Assembly: GCA_035253645.1 (NCBI GenBank)
Contig: DATFBW010000077.1
Location: forward strand, 1-22,968
Direction: 5' to 3'
Source of the DNA: DASYRX01 sp035253645
GTDB lineage: Bacteria; Gemmatimonadota; Gemmatimonadetes; Gemmatimonadales; Gemmatimonadaceae
DNA length: 22,968 bases
In this document: positions 15,899 through 22,575 of the stretch, in pieces
How the letters are laid out: the number at the start of each line of letters is the position of its first letter
Numbering within the stretch: the stretch's first letter is position 1
The notes under the pieces: model-generated
The model's database searches: none
Seen by the model: the letters and a program-made list of their open reading frames with translations, nothing else
What the model was told of the DNA's origin: nothing
Translations under genes and position numbers: made by a program

Positions 15899-16417
15899 AT
15901 GCGAACCATCATCGCAAGTGTTGGTGGGACCGATGGTGACACCGCACTGGCCGCACTACTCACCGAGCGCTTGGCGCGTGACGCGCCGATTGCCGCAGCT
16001 CGCGTCGTGGTCGAGGATTTGAGCGGCGATCCGACCGACGTCGCGCAACGGTTGGAAGACGAATGGCCGCGTTTCGATCGCGTGATCTTCGTGGGCGCTG
16101 TGGCGCGAGATCGACCTGCTGGGACCGTCGCTGCTTATCGCTGGGATGGTGATGCGAGCTCACCCGCGGAAGCCGATGAGTATGCCCCGTTCGACACGAT
16201 GCTGCTCGCCGTTAGGCAGCTCGTGGACGTTCCTGACGAAGTCATCATCGTGGAGCTCGAGCCCGATGATCATGACGGCGTGAGACACATGAGTCCCGCA
16301 GTCGTCGCCGGGCTCGAGCGTGCGTGCATACTGTCGAGGCGTTTCGCTACGAATGGCAGTGTGGCTGCCGATCTGCCACGCGCAGCGTTAGGCGCTGTGC
16401 GCGGGTCCCTGCCGTAG
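15899..16417 (+). CDS. Hydrogenase-maturation-protease-like protein with degenerate metal site
   Basis: 172-aa cytoplasmic protein. Its plan matches the HycI/HyaD/HybD (peptidase M52) fold: an N-terminal strand then Gly-rich loop (IIASVGGTDGD), a central FDRVIFVGAV strand followed by Pro-Ala-Gly-Thr, and a late EVIIVELEPDD strand with an MSPAV helix start. M52 proteases trim the large subunit of NiFe hydrogenase and bind nickel through Glu/Asp, Asp and His. Here the conserved Asp of the usual VDA motif is Gly and no equivalent His is visible. No hydrogenase genes are in the window. It is therefore probably a non-proteolytic relative. ATG 15899 begins right at the first strand; the frame is open further upstream without family similarity. 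Confidence 0.6.
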   Translation: MRTIIASVGGTDGDTALAALLTERLARDAPIAAARVVVEDLSGDPTDVAQRLEDEWPRFDRVIFVGAVARDRPAGTVAAYRWDGDASSPAEADEYAPFDTMLLAVRQLVDVPDEVIIVELEPDDHDGVRHMSPAVVAGLERACILSRRFATNGSVAADLPRAALGAVRGSLP

Positions 16418-16500
16418 CCGCCTCATCCAGTTTTTGCGCGCGACATAAACGAGCTCGCGCGTTTGTTCCGCGCTGTGTGGTCCAAATGCTGCAGATCTCA

Positions 16501-16529
16501 TCTCCGCTTCCGCGAATAACATGCGGAGA
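16501..16529. other. Hairpin in the gap before the zinc-finger gene
   Basis: TCTCCGC (16501-16507) pairs with GCGGAGA (16523-16529) around a 15-nt loop. It is 83 bp after the protease-like gene. The long loop and lack of a T-tract make a terminator doubtful. The rest of 16418-16655 shows only the leader element below. Confidence 0.35.
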
Positions 16530-16601
16530 CGTGAACACGAGTGTGCCAGCGTATCGGCCACTGAGACGAATACGAGAGGAGGTACTGGAATCTCCCCTGA
16601 T

Positions 16602-16626
16602 GAGGTGTGCGGTCCCCTCGTTAGGA
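16602..16626 (+). promoter_or_regulatory. Shared leader element, copy 1
   Basis: The block GAGGTGTGCGGTCC then CCTCGTTAGGA is nearly the same as 16988-17013, which reads GAGGTGCGCGGTCC then GCCTCGTTAGGA. Each ends 29-30 nt before the start codon of the next gene and includes a copy of the dispersed word. The conserved distance suggests a shared promoter, operator or leader for two small stress-type genes. Confidence 0.55.
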
Positions 16627-16655
16627 ACGAACCCGGCCGCGTCGGAGGAGTGCTA

Positions 16656-16934
16656 ATGGCCGAAAACAGAGATTTCACATGTCGCGCTTGTGGCGCACAG
16701 TTCGATACGCAAGACAAGCTCGACAAACACAACAGCCGCGAGCACTCGTTGCACGGGATGCGCAGCGGCCAACCGGGCGAGAGCGGAACGCAGCGAAGTA
16801 GCCAAGCCGGTTCGACGGGCAGTACCGGACAAGTAAGCGAAGGCGGGAACGAACAGGTGTTTGGGAACTCGCCTGACGAGCCGGGCTCTTCTGCCCAGCG
16901 CGATCCTGATGGATCGCGGGATGAAGATCGCTAA
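16656..16934 (+). CDS. Small C2H2 zinc-finger protein with disordered tail
   Basis: 92-aa protein. Residues 7-30 form a single C2H2 finger: C9, C12, then a 12-residue loop with hydrophobic spacing, H25 and H30. Residues 35-92 are Gly/Ser/Gln/Asn/Glu-rich and probably disordered. A strong ribosome site GGAGGAG (16644-16650) fixes the ATG. Single eukaryote-like fingers in bacteria are usually DNA- or protein-binding; one finger alone with a hydrophilic tail, next to a hydrophilin gene and under a related leader, suggests a small stress protein rather than a classical repressor. This is inference. Confidence 0.75.
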   Translation: MAENRDFTCRACGAQFDTQDKLDKHNSREHSLHGMRSGQPGESGTQRSSQAGSTGSTGQVSEGGNEQVFGNSPDEPGSSAQRDPDGSRDEDR

Positions 16935-16987
16935 ACGACTTCGCAGCGACGCCGAGTGAAGCGATAGAAAAAGCGTTCGATTCTAGC

Positions 16988-17013
16988 GAGGTGCGCGGTC
17001 CGCCTCGTTAGGA
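16988..17013 (+). promoter_or_regulatory. Shared leader element, copy 2
   Basis: Second copy of the block at 16602-16626, differing at about one substitution and one inserted G. It ends 30 nt before the hydrophilin ATG at 17044. Both copies contain CGTTAGGA. Confidence 0.55.
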
Positions 17014-17043
17014 ATTCAGAGACCGCTAATGGAGAATGTAACA

Positions 17044-17379
17044 ATGGCTGATACGAACAAGGGCTACGGAAACCAGAATCCTGGCCAGCAGGGTCAGGGT
17101 GGGCAATCCGGTCAGCGAGGCAATGAGGGATACGGAGACAGCGGCGTCGATAAATCACGCCAGGGTGGACAGTCCGGCCAGGGCACGCAGCGTCCGGGCC
17201 AGGGTGGACAGCAGGGTGGACAGCAGGGTGGACAGCAGGGTGACCAGGGGATGGGCGATCGCGGAACGCAACGCGAACGCGATCAGGGCTTCGGTGAAGG
17301 TGGCCAGCGCGGCCAGGGTGGACAGAGCGGTCAGCGTGGCCAGGGCGGCACGTCGACCCCTGACGTTGACGAGGGTTAA
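17044..17379 (+). CDS. Gly/Gln-rich hydrophilin-like stress protein
   Basis: 111-aa protein made almost entirely of Gly, Gln, Arg, Ser and Asp with no hydrophobic core, so it should be disordered. Repeating units are GQGGQSGQRG-like and GGQQ (three tandem copies around residues 54-66). Composition matches hydrophilins and the KGG/GsiB-type desiccation-stress proteins, although the canonical Lys-Gly-Gly motif is not repeated here. ATG 17044 was chosen because GGAG lies about 8 nt upstream; another ATG at 17029 is in frame. It is followed by a strong terminator and preceded by a leader shared with the zinc-finger gene. Low-complexity proteins are hard to assign, so the functional label is provisional. 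Confidence 0.7.
   Translation: MADTNKGYGNQNPGQQGQGGQSGQRGNEGYGDSGVDKSRQGGQSGQGTQRPGQGGQQGGQQGGQQGDQGMGDRGTQRERDQGFGEGGQRGQGGQSGQRGQGGTSTPDVDEG
17200..17247 (+). repeat. 12-bp tandem repeat in the hydrophilin gene
   Basis: Three identical copies of CAGGGTGGACAG (17200-17211, 17212-17223, 17224-17235) and a fourth with one change (17236-17247) encode repeated Gln-Gly-Gly-Gln. The repeat is in frame, so copy-number change would lengthen or shorten the protein without a frameshift. Confidence 0.9.
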
Positions 17380-17395
17380 ATAGCCCCGCACGCCT

Positions 17396-17437
17396 CAGCG
17401 CGGCACCGCGTTATGCGGCTGCCGCGCTGATGTTTTT
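17396..17437 (+). terminator. Intrinsic terminator after the hydrophilin gene
   Basis: CAGCGCGGCA-CCGC (17396-17409) pairs with GCGG-C-TGCCGCGCTG (17415-17429) with one bulged C, followed by ATGTTTTT to 17437. It lies 16 bp after the stop codon. Confidence 0.85.
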
Positions 17438-17462
17438 CAGACGAGCTCTACCCGTTAGGCGC

Positions 17463-17520
17463 GCGACAAAGTGACGGGCGTCACCGCACTCTGTCGCTTG
17501 TCCGCGCGGAAAGCCCGCGC
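17463..17520 (+). promoter_or_regulatory. Paired hairpins upstream of the CBS gene
   Basis: An outer stem GCGACA (17463-17468) with TGTCGC (17492-17497) encloses GTGACG/CGTCAC (17471-17484). A second stem GCGCGG (17504-17509) pairs with CCGCGC (17515-17520). They lie 61 bp before the CBS start, probably in its leader or promoter. A dispersed word sits just before them at 17453. Confidence 0.45.
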
Positions 17521-17581
17521 GTTGCGGCATTCATGTTGCCACGAGAGGCGTAGTTAACCGCTTTTCAAAGAGGAGTGAGAC

Positions 17582-18034
17582 ATGCGAGCGCAGGATCTCA
17601 TGACCCCCAGTCCAGCGTGCATCAGTGCCAATGAGAATCTGCGTAAGGTGGCGCAGCTCATGGAGGACCACGACTGCGGCTGCATACCGGTGGTGGACGA
17701 TCGCGATAACAGACGAGTCGTCGGAGTCATCACCGACCGCGACATCGCCATACGGGCGATAGCGCAAGGAAAAGGACCGGAAACGAAAGTCACTGAAATC
17801 ATGACGGCGGACGCCACATGCTGCTCCGTCGACGACGATCTGGATGCTGTAGAACAGGTGATGGCGGAGAAGCAAATCCGCCGCGTGGTGATTGTCGATG
17901 CAGATGGCTATTGCCGCGGTATCATCGCACAAGCCGACCTGGCGCGAGCCGCAGATCGGCTGCCGGAAGGCGAACATGACTTGGCACGCGTGGTCGAGCG
18001 CATCTCGCAGCCGGCGGAATCGCCGGCGCGCTAG
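17582..18034 (+). CDS. CBS-pair domain protein
   Basis: 150-aa cytoplasmic protein that is essentially one Bateman module: CBS1 at about 1-60 (MRAQDLMTP start, GVITDRD end) and CBS2 at about 68-125 (VTEIMT start, GIIAQAD end). Such stand-alone CBS pairs bind adenosine nucleotides or NAD and act as energy or stress sensors, often beside small stress genes. The ATG follows a clear GAGGAG ribosome site. Near the 3' end the coding DNA holds a 7-bp hairpin GCCGGCG/CGCCGGC (18010-18027). The DUF4142 gene starts 37 bp later and may be cotranscribed. Confidence 0.9.
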   Translation: MRAQDLMTPSPACISANENLRKVAQLMEDHDCGCIPVVDDRDNRRVVGVITDRDIAIRAIAQGKGPETKVTEIMTADATCCSVDDDLDAVEQVMAEKQIRRVVIVDADGYCRGIIAQADLARAADRLPEGEHDLARVVERISQPAESPAR

Positions 18035-18042
18035 GCGCTCTT

Positions 18043-18054
18043 GAGTTCGAACTC
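18043..18054. promoter_or_regulatory. 12-bp perfect palindrome GAGTTCGAACTC
   Basis: A perfect palindrome in the short gap between the CBS gene and the DUF4142 gene, 17 bp before the latter's ATG. It could be an operator half-site pair or a chance feature; only one copy is seen. Confidence 0.3.
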
Positions 18055-18071
18055 TACGAGGACACTGAATC

Positions 18072-18656
18072 ATGAAAACGCGACACGCACTGACCGCATT
18101 CTGCCTGGCGACCGTCGTCGCCTGTGGCGGGCGCGATACCGATTACGACGACACCGCTGGGGTGCGCGTCGATTCGGCCGCCGGCGTTGCGGACCTAACG
18201 CGAGAGTACACGGAGGCTGAATTGTTGGGCCTCGTGGGCCTCGCGAACGAAGGCACAATTGAAATGGCCAAGCTCGCTCAGAACATGGCCACCACGCCGG
18301 AAGTGAAATCGCTCGCCGCGAAGGCCGTCGAAGGCCACACCGCCCTCGACAAGAAGGCCAAAGACCTGGCAGCGCAGCTCAACCTCACGCCCACAGTTCC
18401 CCAAGCCGATGAAAGCCTCGGGGAAGACCACCGCAAATGGATGGAGCACCTGAACTCCACGCAGAAGGGCAACGAATGGGATGCTGCATATCTCGACCAT
18501 GAGATCCAGCGGCACGAGACGGTGCTCGACGAGACGAAGGATGCACTCAACCGCGAGCAGCGCGCCGAAGTAAAGGCGTTCCTCGAGGAAGTGAAGACGC
18601 ACATCGAGGGTCATATCGATGTGTACCGCCAGACGAGAGACAAACTGCGAGCCTAA
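18072..18656 (+). CDS. DUF4142 ferritin-like lipoprotein
   Basis: 194-aa protein. The leader ends in Val-Val-Ala-Cys, a lipobox, followed by an acidic spacer and then a mostly helical DUF4142 domain (about 45-190). DUF4142 is a ferritin-like, four-helix-bundle family with conserved His and Glu, here seen in EGHTALDKK, HRKWMEHL, LDHEIQRHE and HIEGHIDVYR. The function is unknown; it is common in stress islands of soil bacteria. The gene ends Arg-Ala-TAA with the stop inside a GCCTAACG repeat word. A large heptad-repeat hairpin begins directly downstream and separates it from a convergent gene. Confidence 0.88.
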   Translation: MKTRHALTAFCLATVVACGGRDTDYDDTAGVRVDSAAGVADLTREYTEAELLGLVGLANEGTIEMAKLAQNMATTPEVKSLAAKAVEGHTALDKKAKDLAAQLNLTPTVPQADESLGEDHRKWMEHLNSTQKGNEWDAAYLDHEIQRHETVLDETKDALNREQRAEVKAFLEEVKTHIEGHIDVYRQTRDKLRA

Positions 18657-18660
18657 CGAC

Positions 18661-18772
18661 TAAGCTCAAAGCTTTTTACTCACAGCTGTTGACTCAAAGC
18701 TTTAGTTTCACAGCTCACTGCTATGGAACTAAAGCTCTGAGTTAACAGCTGTGAGTTTAGAAGCTATGAGAC
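18661..18772. repeat. Heptad repeat, copy C, folding into a 37-bp stem between convergent genes
   Basis: The AT-rich 112 bp can be cut into sixteen 7-bp units (TAAGCTC, AAAGCTT, TTTACTC, ACAGCTG, TTGACTC and so on), most carrying AGCT or a one-base variant at the same place. The array is also a long inverted repeat: 18678-18714 matches the complement of 18720-18756 at 33 of 37 positions (35 paired in RNA when G-U pairs are allowed), with a 5-nt loop. It fills the gap between the rightward DUF4142 gene and the leftward gene ending at 18774, so it may act as a bidirectional terminator. Confidence 0.85.
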
Positions 18773-18773
18773 G

Positions 18774-19757
18774 TCACTTGGCCTTGGCTGCGTCGGTCCG
18801 CCTAGACCGTAGGTCGCCGTAATCTGGCATCGTCGTGACGAGACCATAATCAGCCAGGTTGCGGCTGGTCCCGGCGACGAGCTGGTCGTTCAAGTGGGTG
18901 AGGAAAAAGTCGAACGGATCTTTCTGATCGCCGTCGACGATCTGCAAGTCGGTTGCGTTCATCGTGAGCTTCCCGAAGCGCAACACGCGACCCTGATAAA
19001 ACATGTAGTTCTTGACTTTCTGCGCGGGAAGCAGACGTGGCACCGTACGCGGCGTCCGACTCGTTAGGACCTGGATGACGTGCCCGTTGAGAACCTGCAC
19101 CGACTGAACGCGGCTTTTGATGCGCGGCGGTGGAAGCAACAACTCCGGCGACATGATGAAATCGTCGCCGTCCACCTGCACGCCGCGGCCCGGACGCACC
19201 TTCACGAACTTCTCCAACTCGAGCCCGAGAAAGTCCATCAGCCCGCCGACCTTGAGTCCCAGTACCTTGACCGACGTTGGGTGGAGGCGGAGACGGCCGT
19301 CCGCTGTCACGCTGATACGCGACTTGATCTTGAATGGCAGGTTGATCGCTTTGTCCAGAACTCCCGTTTGCACGAGCTCCGACCCTTCGATCTTGACTTC
19401 GAGTTTCTTGATATCGGCGCCGGGGTAGTTGAAGACATACGTGTTGAGGAGCGCTGTTAGGCTCGTCGGCGAGACCGCCACGACTGCAGAATCGATGGCG
19501 ATGTCAAACGACGACGGATCGTCGAACCAGGGTGGCTCGTTATGGCGCGTTCCGCGCAGAGTCCCGCGGAGATACCCGATTCGGAGTACCACGCGATCGT
19601 CCACCCGATAATCGACGTTGCGCATCTCCGATTCCACCGGGCCAACGGTCGTCTCGGCGGCGCGCGCCAACACCCGTGGGAGCGGCCGCGCAAACCGGGG
19701 TTGTGCATGCGCAACCGTCGCGACCGCTAGTGCCGTCAGGATGAGAGCGCGTTTCAT
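18774..19757 (-). CDS. Secreted protein of unknown function
   Basis: 327-aa protein with a signal peptide (about 1-20, ending Ala-His-Ala-Gln). The rest is rich in beta-strand-like alternation with many Leu/Val/Asp pairs, for example the segments around 90-130 and 155-185, and a Lys-rich end. This pattern loosely resembles DUF2993/LmeA-type lipid-binding proteins of the periplasm, but I cannot confirm it. ATG 19757 places the signal peptide at the N-terminus; the frame is open 14 codons further. It is convergent with the DUF4142 gene and starts 94 bp downstream of the anti-sigma gene's end, so it probably has its own promoter. Confidence 0.7.
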   Translation of the reverse strand: MKRALILTALAVATVAHAQPRFARPLPRVLARAAETTVGPVESEMRNVDYRVDDRVVLRIGYLRGTLRGTRHNEPPWFDDPSSFDIAIDSAVVAVSPTSLTALLNTYVFNYPGADIKKLEVKIEGSELVQTGVLDKAINLPFKIKSRISVTADGRLRLHPTSVKVLGLKVGGLMDFLGLELEKFVKVRPGRGVQVDGDDFIMSPELLLPPPRIKSRVQSVQVLNGHVIQVLTSRTPRTVPRLLPAQKVKNYMFYQGRVLRFGKLTMNATDLQIVDGDQKDPFDFFLTHLNDQLVAGTSRNLADYGLVTTMPDYGDLRSRRTDAAKAK

Positions 19758-19851
19758 AGTTGACTGGTGCTGCATCCACTGCGCCACATCCGCCTTCAAC
19801 TATCGTCGTGATTTGACGGGCTCTACGGCATTGAGCCCGTCCAGGGCATCT

Positions 19852-20622
19852 CTAATCGGTGTGGCGCCACGAACCCACCAGGCGCGGCTGCTCGGTTGGC
19901 TGACTCGAGCCACCCTCCGGCTCCATCGTTAGGCCGCACAAGTCGATGAAGCCCGCGTCGTTGATGACGTTGCCAACAGGAATGATCGCGGTGAGACGCC
20001 CGTTAGCGTCGGTATTGAAAGTGCCCATCGACATGGGCGCTTTATTCTTTGCAATCGCCCAAAGTTGATACGTTTTCCCCGCCGGGGCGCGCGGGACGTT
20101 GAATGCCGTGACGATGAAGATGTTGCGCGTGTGATTCCAGAAAACGCGCATCGACGGCTTCTCTCCCGTTGGACTCAGGGAGACAACGTGTACCTCGGGG
20201 CCAAAGAACGCCGCGATAGTCGAGTCGCGCGCTCCCAGCTCGGCACGAACAGAATCGAGCGCGAGGGCGAGCTTCGCACGCTCCCCACGCTCGCCACGCA
20301 ATTCAACCCCGGTGAGGACAGCCAGCGTTAGGCTCGCGGCCGCGGCGAGCCACGCGACGGTGGGGAAAAGACGCACCCGAGACGTCCGTACGAGCGGCCG
20401 GACATCGCGCGATTCGCGCAACACTCGGTCACGCAGCGCGCCAGGTGCGTGCGCTGGCGGCGCGGCGTAGGCGAGCATCGCCGCAGTCTCCTGCAGCTCC
20501 TGAACCTCGGCCCGACAGGTCGCGCACTCCGCGAGGTGCTTCTCGAATGCGGCGCGGTCCTCACCCTCGAGAGAGCCTAACGCGTAGGCAGCGGCCGATC
20601 CCATCCACGGTTCGTGAGTCAT
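19852..20622 (-). CDS. RskA-type anti-sigma factor
   Basis: 256-aa single-pass membrane regulator. The N-terminal zinc anti-sigma (ZAS) motif is H29, C33, C36 (HxxxCxxC), followed by a proline/alanine-rich linker. There is a transmembrane helix at about 88-108, a coiled-coil-like segment (about 110-135), and an extracytoplasmic RskA domain (about 140-250) with the FWN...VTAFNVPRAPAGKTYQLWAI core. Such proteins hold an ECF sigma factor until the outer domain is cleaved by site-1/site-2 proteases. Its ATG overlaps the TGA of the sigma gene (ATGA), as expected for a sigma/anti-sigma pair made in balance. Confidence 0.93.
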   Translation of the reverse strand: MTHEPWMGSAAAYALGSLEGEDRAAFEKHLAECATCRAEVQELQETAAMLAYAAPPAHAPGALRDRVLRESRDVRPLVRTSRVRLFPTVAWLAAAASLTLAVLTGVELRGERGERAKLALALDSVRAELGARDSTIAAFFGPEVHVVSLSPTGEKPSMRVFWNHTRNIFIVTAFNVPRAPAGKTYQLWAIAKNKAPMSMGTFNTDANGRLTAIIPVGNVINDAGFIDLCGLTMEPEGGSSQPTEQPRLVGSWRHTD

Positions 20623-21098
20623 ACAGCCACTCCGCGTTCCGTCAGGACCGATCGCAGATTGTGCAGTGCCGCTTGCAGGTTCGCTTTCACGTTCGGTATC
20701 GGTTGGCGCAGCTCGGATGCGATAGCCTCCACACCGAGTCCGCCGAAATATGCCAGGGCCAGGGCGCTCCGCTCCCCCTCGGACAACGCGGCGAGCGCCG
20801 ATGTCACTGCCGCTTCATGTCCGCGTCCATCCTCCGTTCCCAAGGTGGCTTCAAAACTTTTTCGCCGCCCGTATGCTGTGCGATTTTGCATAGCCCCCGC
20901 TCTAACGGCGCGCATTACAGAGCTGAAGAACCGGCTGTTCGACGTGACACCTTTCCGCCAGGTAGCTGAGAAGGCCTCGCTCACGACGCGCTCGGCAATG
21001 GCAGGGTTACCGGTGATCGAAACCGCCAGCCGATACGCCAGCGCACCGAAGCGATCATAAAGCTCGCCCACGGAGCTCGGTGATTCGACGGCGTTCAT
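20619..21098 (-). CDS. ECF sigma factor
   Basis: 159-aa sigma-70 family factor. Region 2 spans about 13-50 (LYDRFGALAYRLAV...AERVVSEAF), and region 4 about 102-150 has the helix-turn-helix (LSEGERSALALAYFGGLG...PNVKANLQAALHNLR). The region 2.4 segment is short and diverged, so its promoter specificity cannot be guessed. ATG 21098 is used; GTG 21110 in frame adds four residues. It overlaps the anti-sigma gene and lies 40 bp after the small membrane protein gene, forming an operon. I saw no convincing GGAAC/GTC-type autoregulated promoter upstream of the operon. Confidence 0.9.
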   Translation of the reverse strand: MNAVESPSSVGELYDRFGALAYRLAVSITGNPAIAERVVSEAFSATWRKGVTSNSRFFSSVMRAVRAGAMQNRTAYGRRKSFEATLGTEDGRGHEAAVTSALAALSEGERSALALAYFGGLGVEAIASELRQPIPNVKANLQAALHNLRSVLTERGVAV

Positions 21099-21138
21099 CG
21101 AGGGATGCACAACATCCCTATGCTACGCCGCCCGACGC

Positions 21139-21576
21139 TCAACGGATTGCCGCGGTCCGGTCACTTCGGGGCTCCCACAACCGGTCCAGCGCGACGCCGA
21201 AGACGACAAATAGCGGGAGGAAGAGCAGGAGGCGTGTGGTATCGACTGGATTGAGGCCGCGGAGCGTGATCGCGAGGAGTACGCCCCCGAACACGATCCT
21301 GGCCAACGGCGGGTGCCGACGGAGCATCACTCGGCTCGCAGTGTAGAGCAACCCCGCAACGAGGCCCGAGACGGCGCCCAGCATTATTACGGTGAACGTG
21401 CCGCCTACAGAGAAGCCTGTGGGGGCTCCCTGTGTCGTCGCGATGGCGCGCATGGCTATGCGTCCGCCAATTCCGAGGAAGGTGAGTCCCAGGAGGGCGC
21501 CAAGCAGGGCGCCACGCACCCAGGGAGCCCACCCCGGGCGCCGCGCCGCGTGGGGGATGCCTAACGAGGCTGTCAT
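21139..21576 (-). CDS. Four-helix membrane protein upstream of the sigma gene
   Basis: 145-aa membrane protein with hydrophobic stretches at about 20-45, 55-80, 90-108 and 112-132, Gly-rich, with positively charged loops. It is the first gene of the sigma/anti-sigma operon. A third membrane component beside a sigma pair can be a signal input, but the family is not one I recognise. The start codon overlaps the region of a dispersed word (21559), read as Ser-Leu-Gly. Confidence 0.75.
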   Translation of the reverse strand: MTASLGIPHAARRPGWAPWVRGALLGALLGLTFLGIGGRIAMRAIATTQGAPTGFSVGGTFTVIMLGAVSGLVAGLLYTASRVMLRRHPPLARIVFGGVLLAITLRGLNPVDTTRLLLFLPLFVVFGVALDRLWEPRSDRTAAIR

Positions 21577-21782
21577 GGCGCGGCAGAGAGAGTTAGCTGG
21601 CTAGCCGTTGTCGGCGCGAAAAAAGAGGAGGGAATGACGCCAACGTTATAGAGCGTTTACAGGAGAGAGAAGTCCCGGGCCCCCCCGTTGCCATCCGGTT
21701 AGCCCGGTTTCCATCTCATCCGCGCCAAAGCTGTTGATCTTGTCGATCTCCGCGAAAACCGGGGACGGCACGCAGAACGAAA
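21577..21782. promoter_or_regulatory. Intergenic region upstream of the sigma operon
   Basis: About 200 bp between the membrane protein gene and the terminator. It must contain the promoter of the sigma operon on the minus strand. A TATAAC-like box (complement of 21644-21649) is the only promoter-like sequence seen, without a matching -35. A G/C run with palindrome character (CCCGGGCCCCCCC) lies at 21674-21686. Confidence 0.3.
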
Positions 21783-21808
21783 AAAGGGCGCCAGCTGCGG
21801 CGCCCTTT
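21783..21808 (-). terminator. Intrinsic terminator after the cytochrome gene
   Basis: AAAGGGCGCC (21783-21792) pairs with GGCGCCCTTT (21799-21808) around a 6-nt loop. Read on the minus strand, the stem is followed by a run of six T, and it begins 20 bp after the cytochrome stop codon. Confidence 0.9.
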
Positions 21809-21827
21809 CATCTTCTTGGTTAGGCAC

Positions 21828-22499
21828 CTACTTCGCGGCCACAGCGACGCGTTTGTCCGAATTGATGAAGGCGATCAAGGGCGCGATCTCGCTTTGCTTG
21901 AGATGGGGATTTGGCATCTGCCAACCATCCGGGCGCGAGGACGGTTTGATCCGCGGGTTCGCCAGGAACTCAGCCAGATAGCTCGGCGCGAATTTCTTCC
22001 CAGTCAGCTCGGGCGCTGCATCCCCCATCTCGGATTTTGCATCGCTGTGCGTATGGCACGTAACGCAACCCTTGGCGACAAAGAGACGCCGCCCGCGGTC
22101 GTCTGGAGCTGGCGGGGCGGGCGCCGCGGATCCGGCAGCGATGACCTTGATGGGGAGGAGCGTGTTCTTGGCCTTCATGAAGCCGCTCTCGATCGTCACC
22201 GTCCAGTCGCCCGCGTTAGGCAGCGTCAGCGTGGCCGCGTAATGGCCAAACTCTTTCATTGGCTTGGCGGCGACGTGAACCTTTGCGGATCCGGACCGCG
22301 CGATCACTGTCCCATTGAGGTTCGGCAGCAGACCTTCGGCATGCTGCCGCACGGTGTACGTCAGCGTGACGGGTTGGCCGGCAACGGCATAGTCGGGGAG
22401 GTCCTGGACGCTGACTATCGCCCATCCTCCAGCGCCGTTAGCAAATGCGGCGAGCAGCGCCGCAGCGGGTATCGTGAGAAACCAGCGCTTCCTTTTCAT
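21828..22499 (-). CDS. Monohaem cytochrome c with N-terminal FixH/YtkA-like domain
   Basis: 223-aa exported protein. The signal peptide is at about 1-23. Residues about 30-120 form an immunoglobulin-like beta domain resembling FixH/YtkA copper-related domains (LPDYAVAGQPVTLTYTVRQH, then a paired-strand end TLPNAGDWTVTIES). A Pro/Ala linker leads to a class I cytochrome c domain (about 135-215) with CVTCH for haem attachment and WQMPNP supplying the axial Met. AAGGAG lies 8 nt before the ATG, so the start is firm. A terminator follows. Fusion of a FixH-like domain with cytochrome c suggests periplasmic electron transfer with a metal-binding partner domain, but the partner is unknown. Confidence 0.85.
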   Translation of the reverse strand: MKRKRWFLTIPAAALLAAFANGAGGWAIVSVQDLPDYAVAGQPVTLTYTVRQHAEGLLPNLNGTVIARSGSAKVHVAAKPMKEFGHYAATLTLPNAGDWTVTIESGFMKAKNTLLPIKVIAAGSAAPAPPAPDDRGRRLFVAKGCVTCHTHSDAKSEMGDAAPELTGKKFAPSYLAEFLANPRIKPSSRPDGWQMPNPHLKQSEIAPLIAFINSDKRVAVAAK

Positions 22500-22575
22500 G
22501 GAACGCTCCTTCGTAGACGGGACGTCGGGACGACTCCCACCTTGGATGCCGCTAGCCGCTCAACTGCTGCGTTGA

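Noticed and set aside
154..18772. Heptad arrays as CRISPR
   Set aside because: The units are 7 bp with no spacers and no cas genes.
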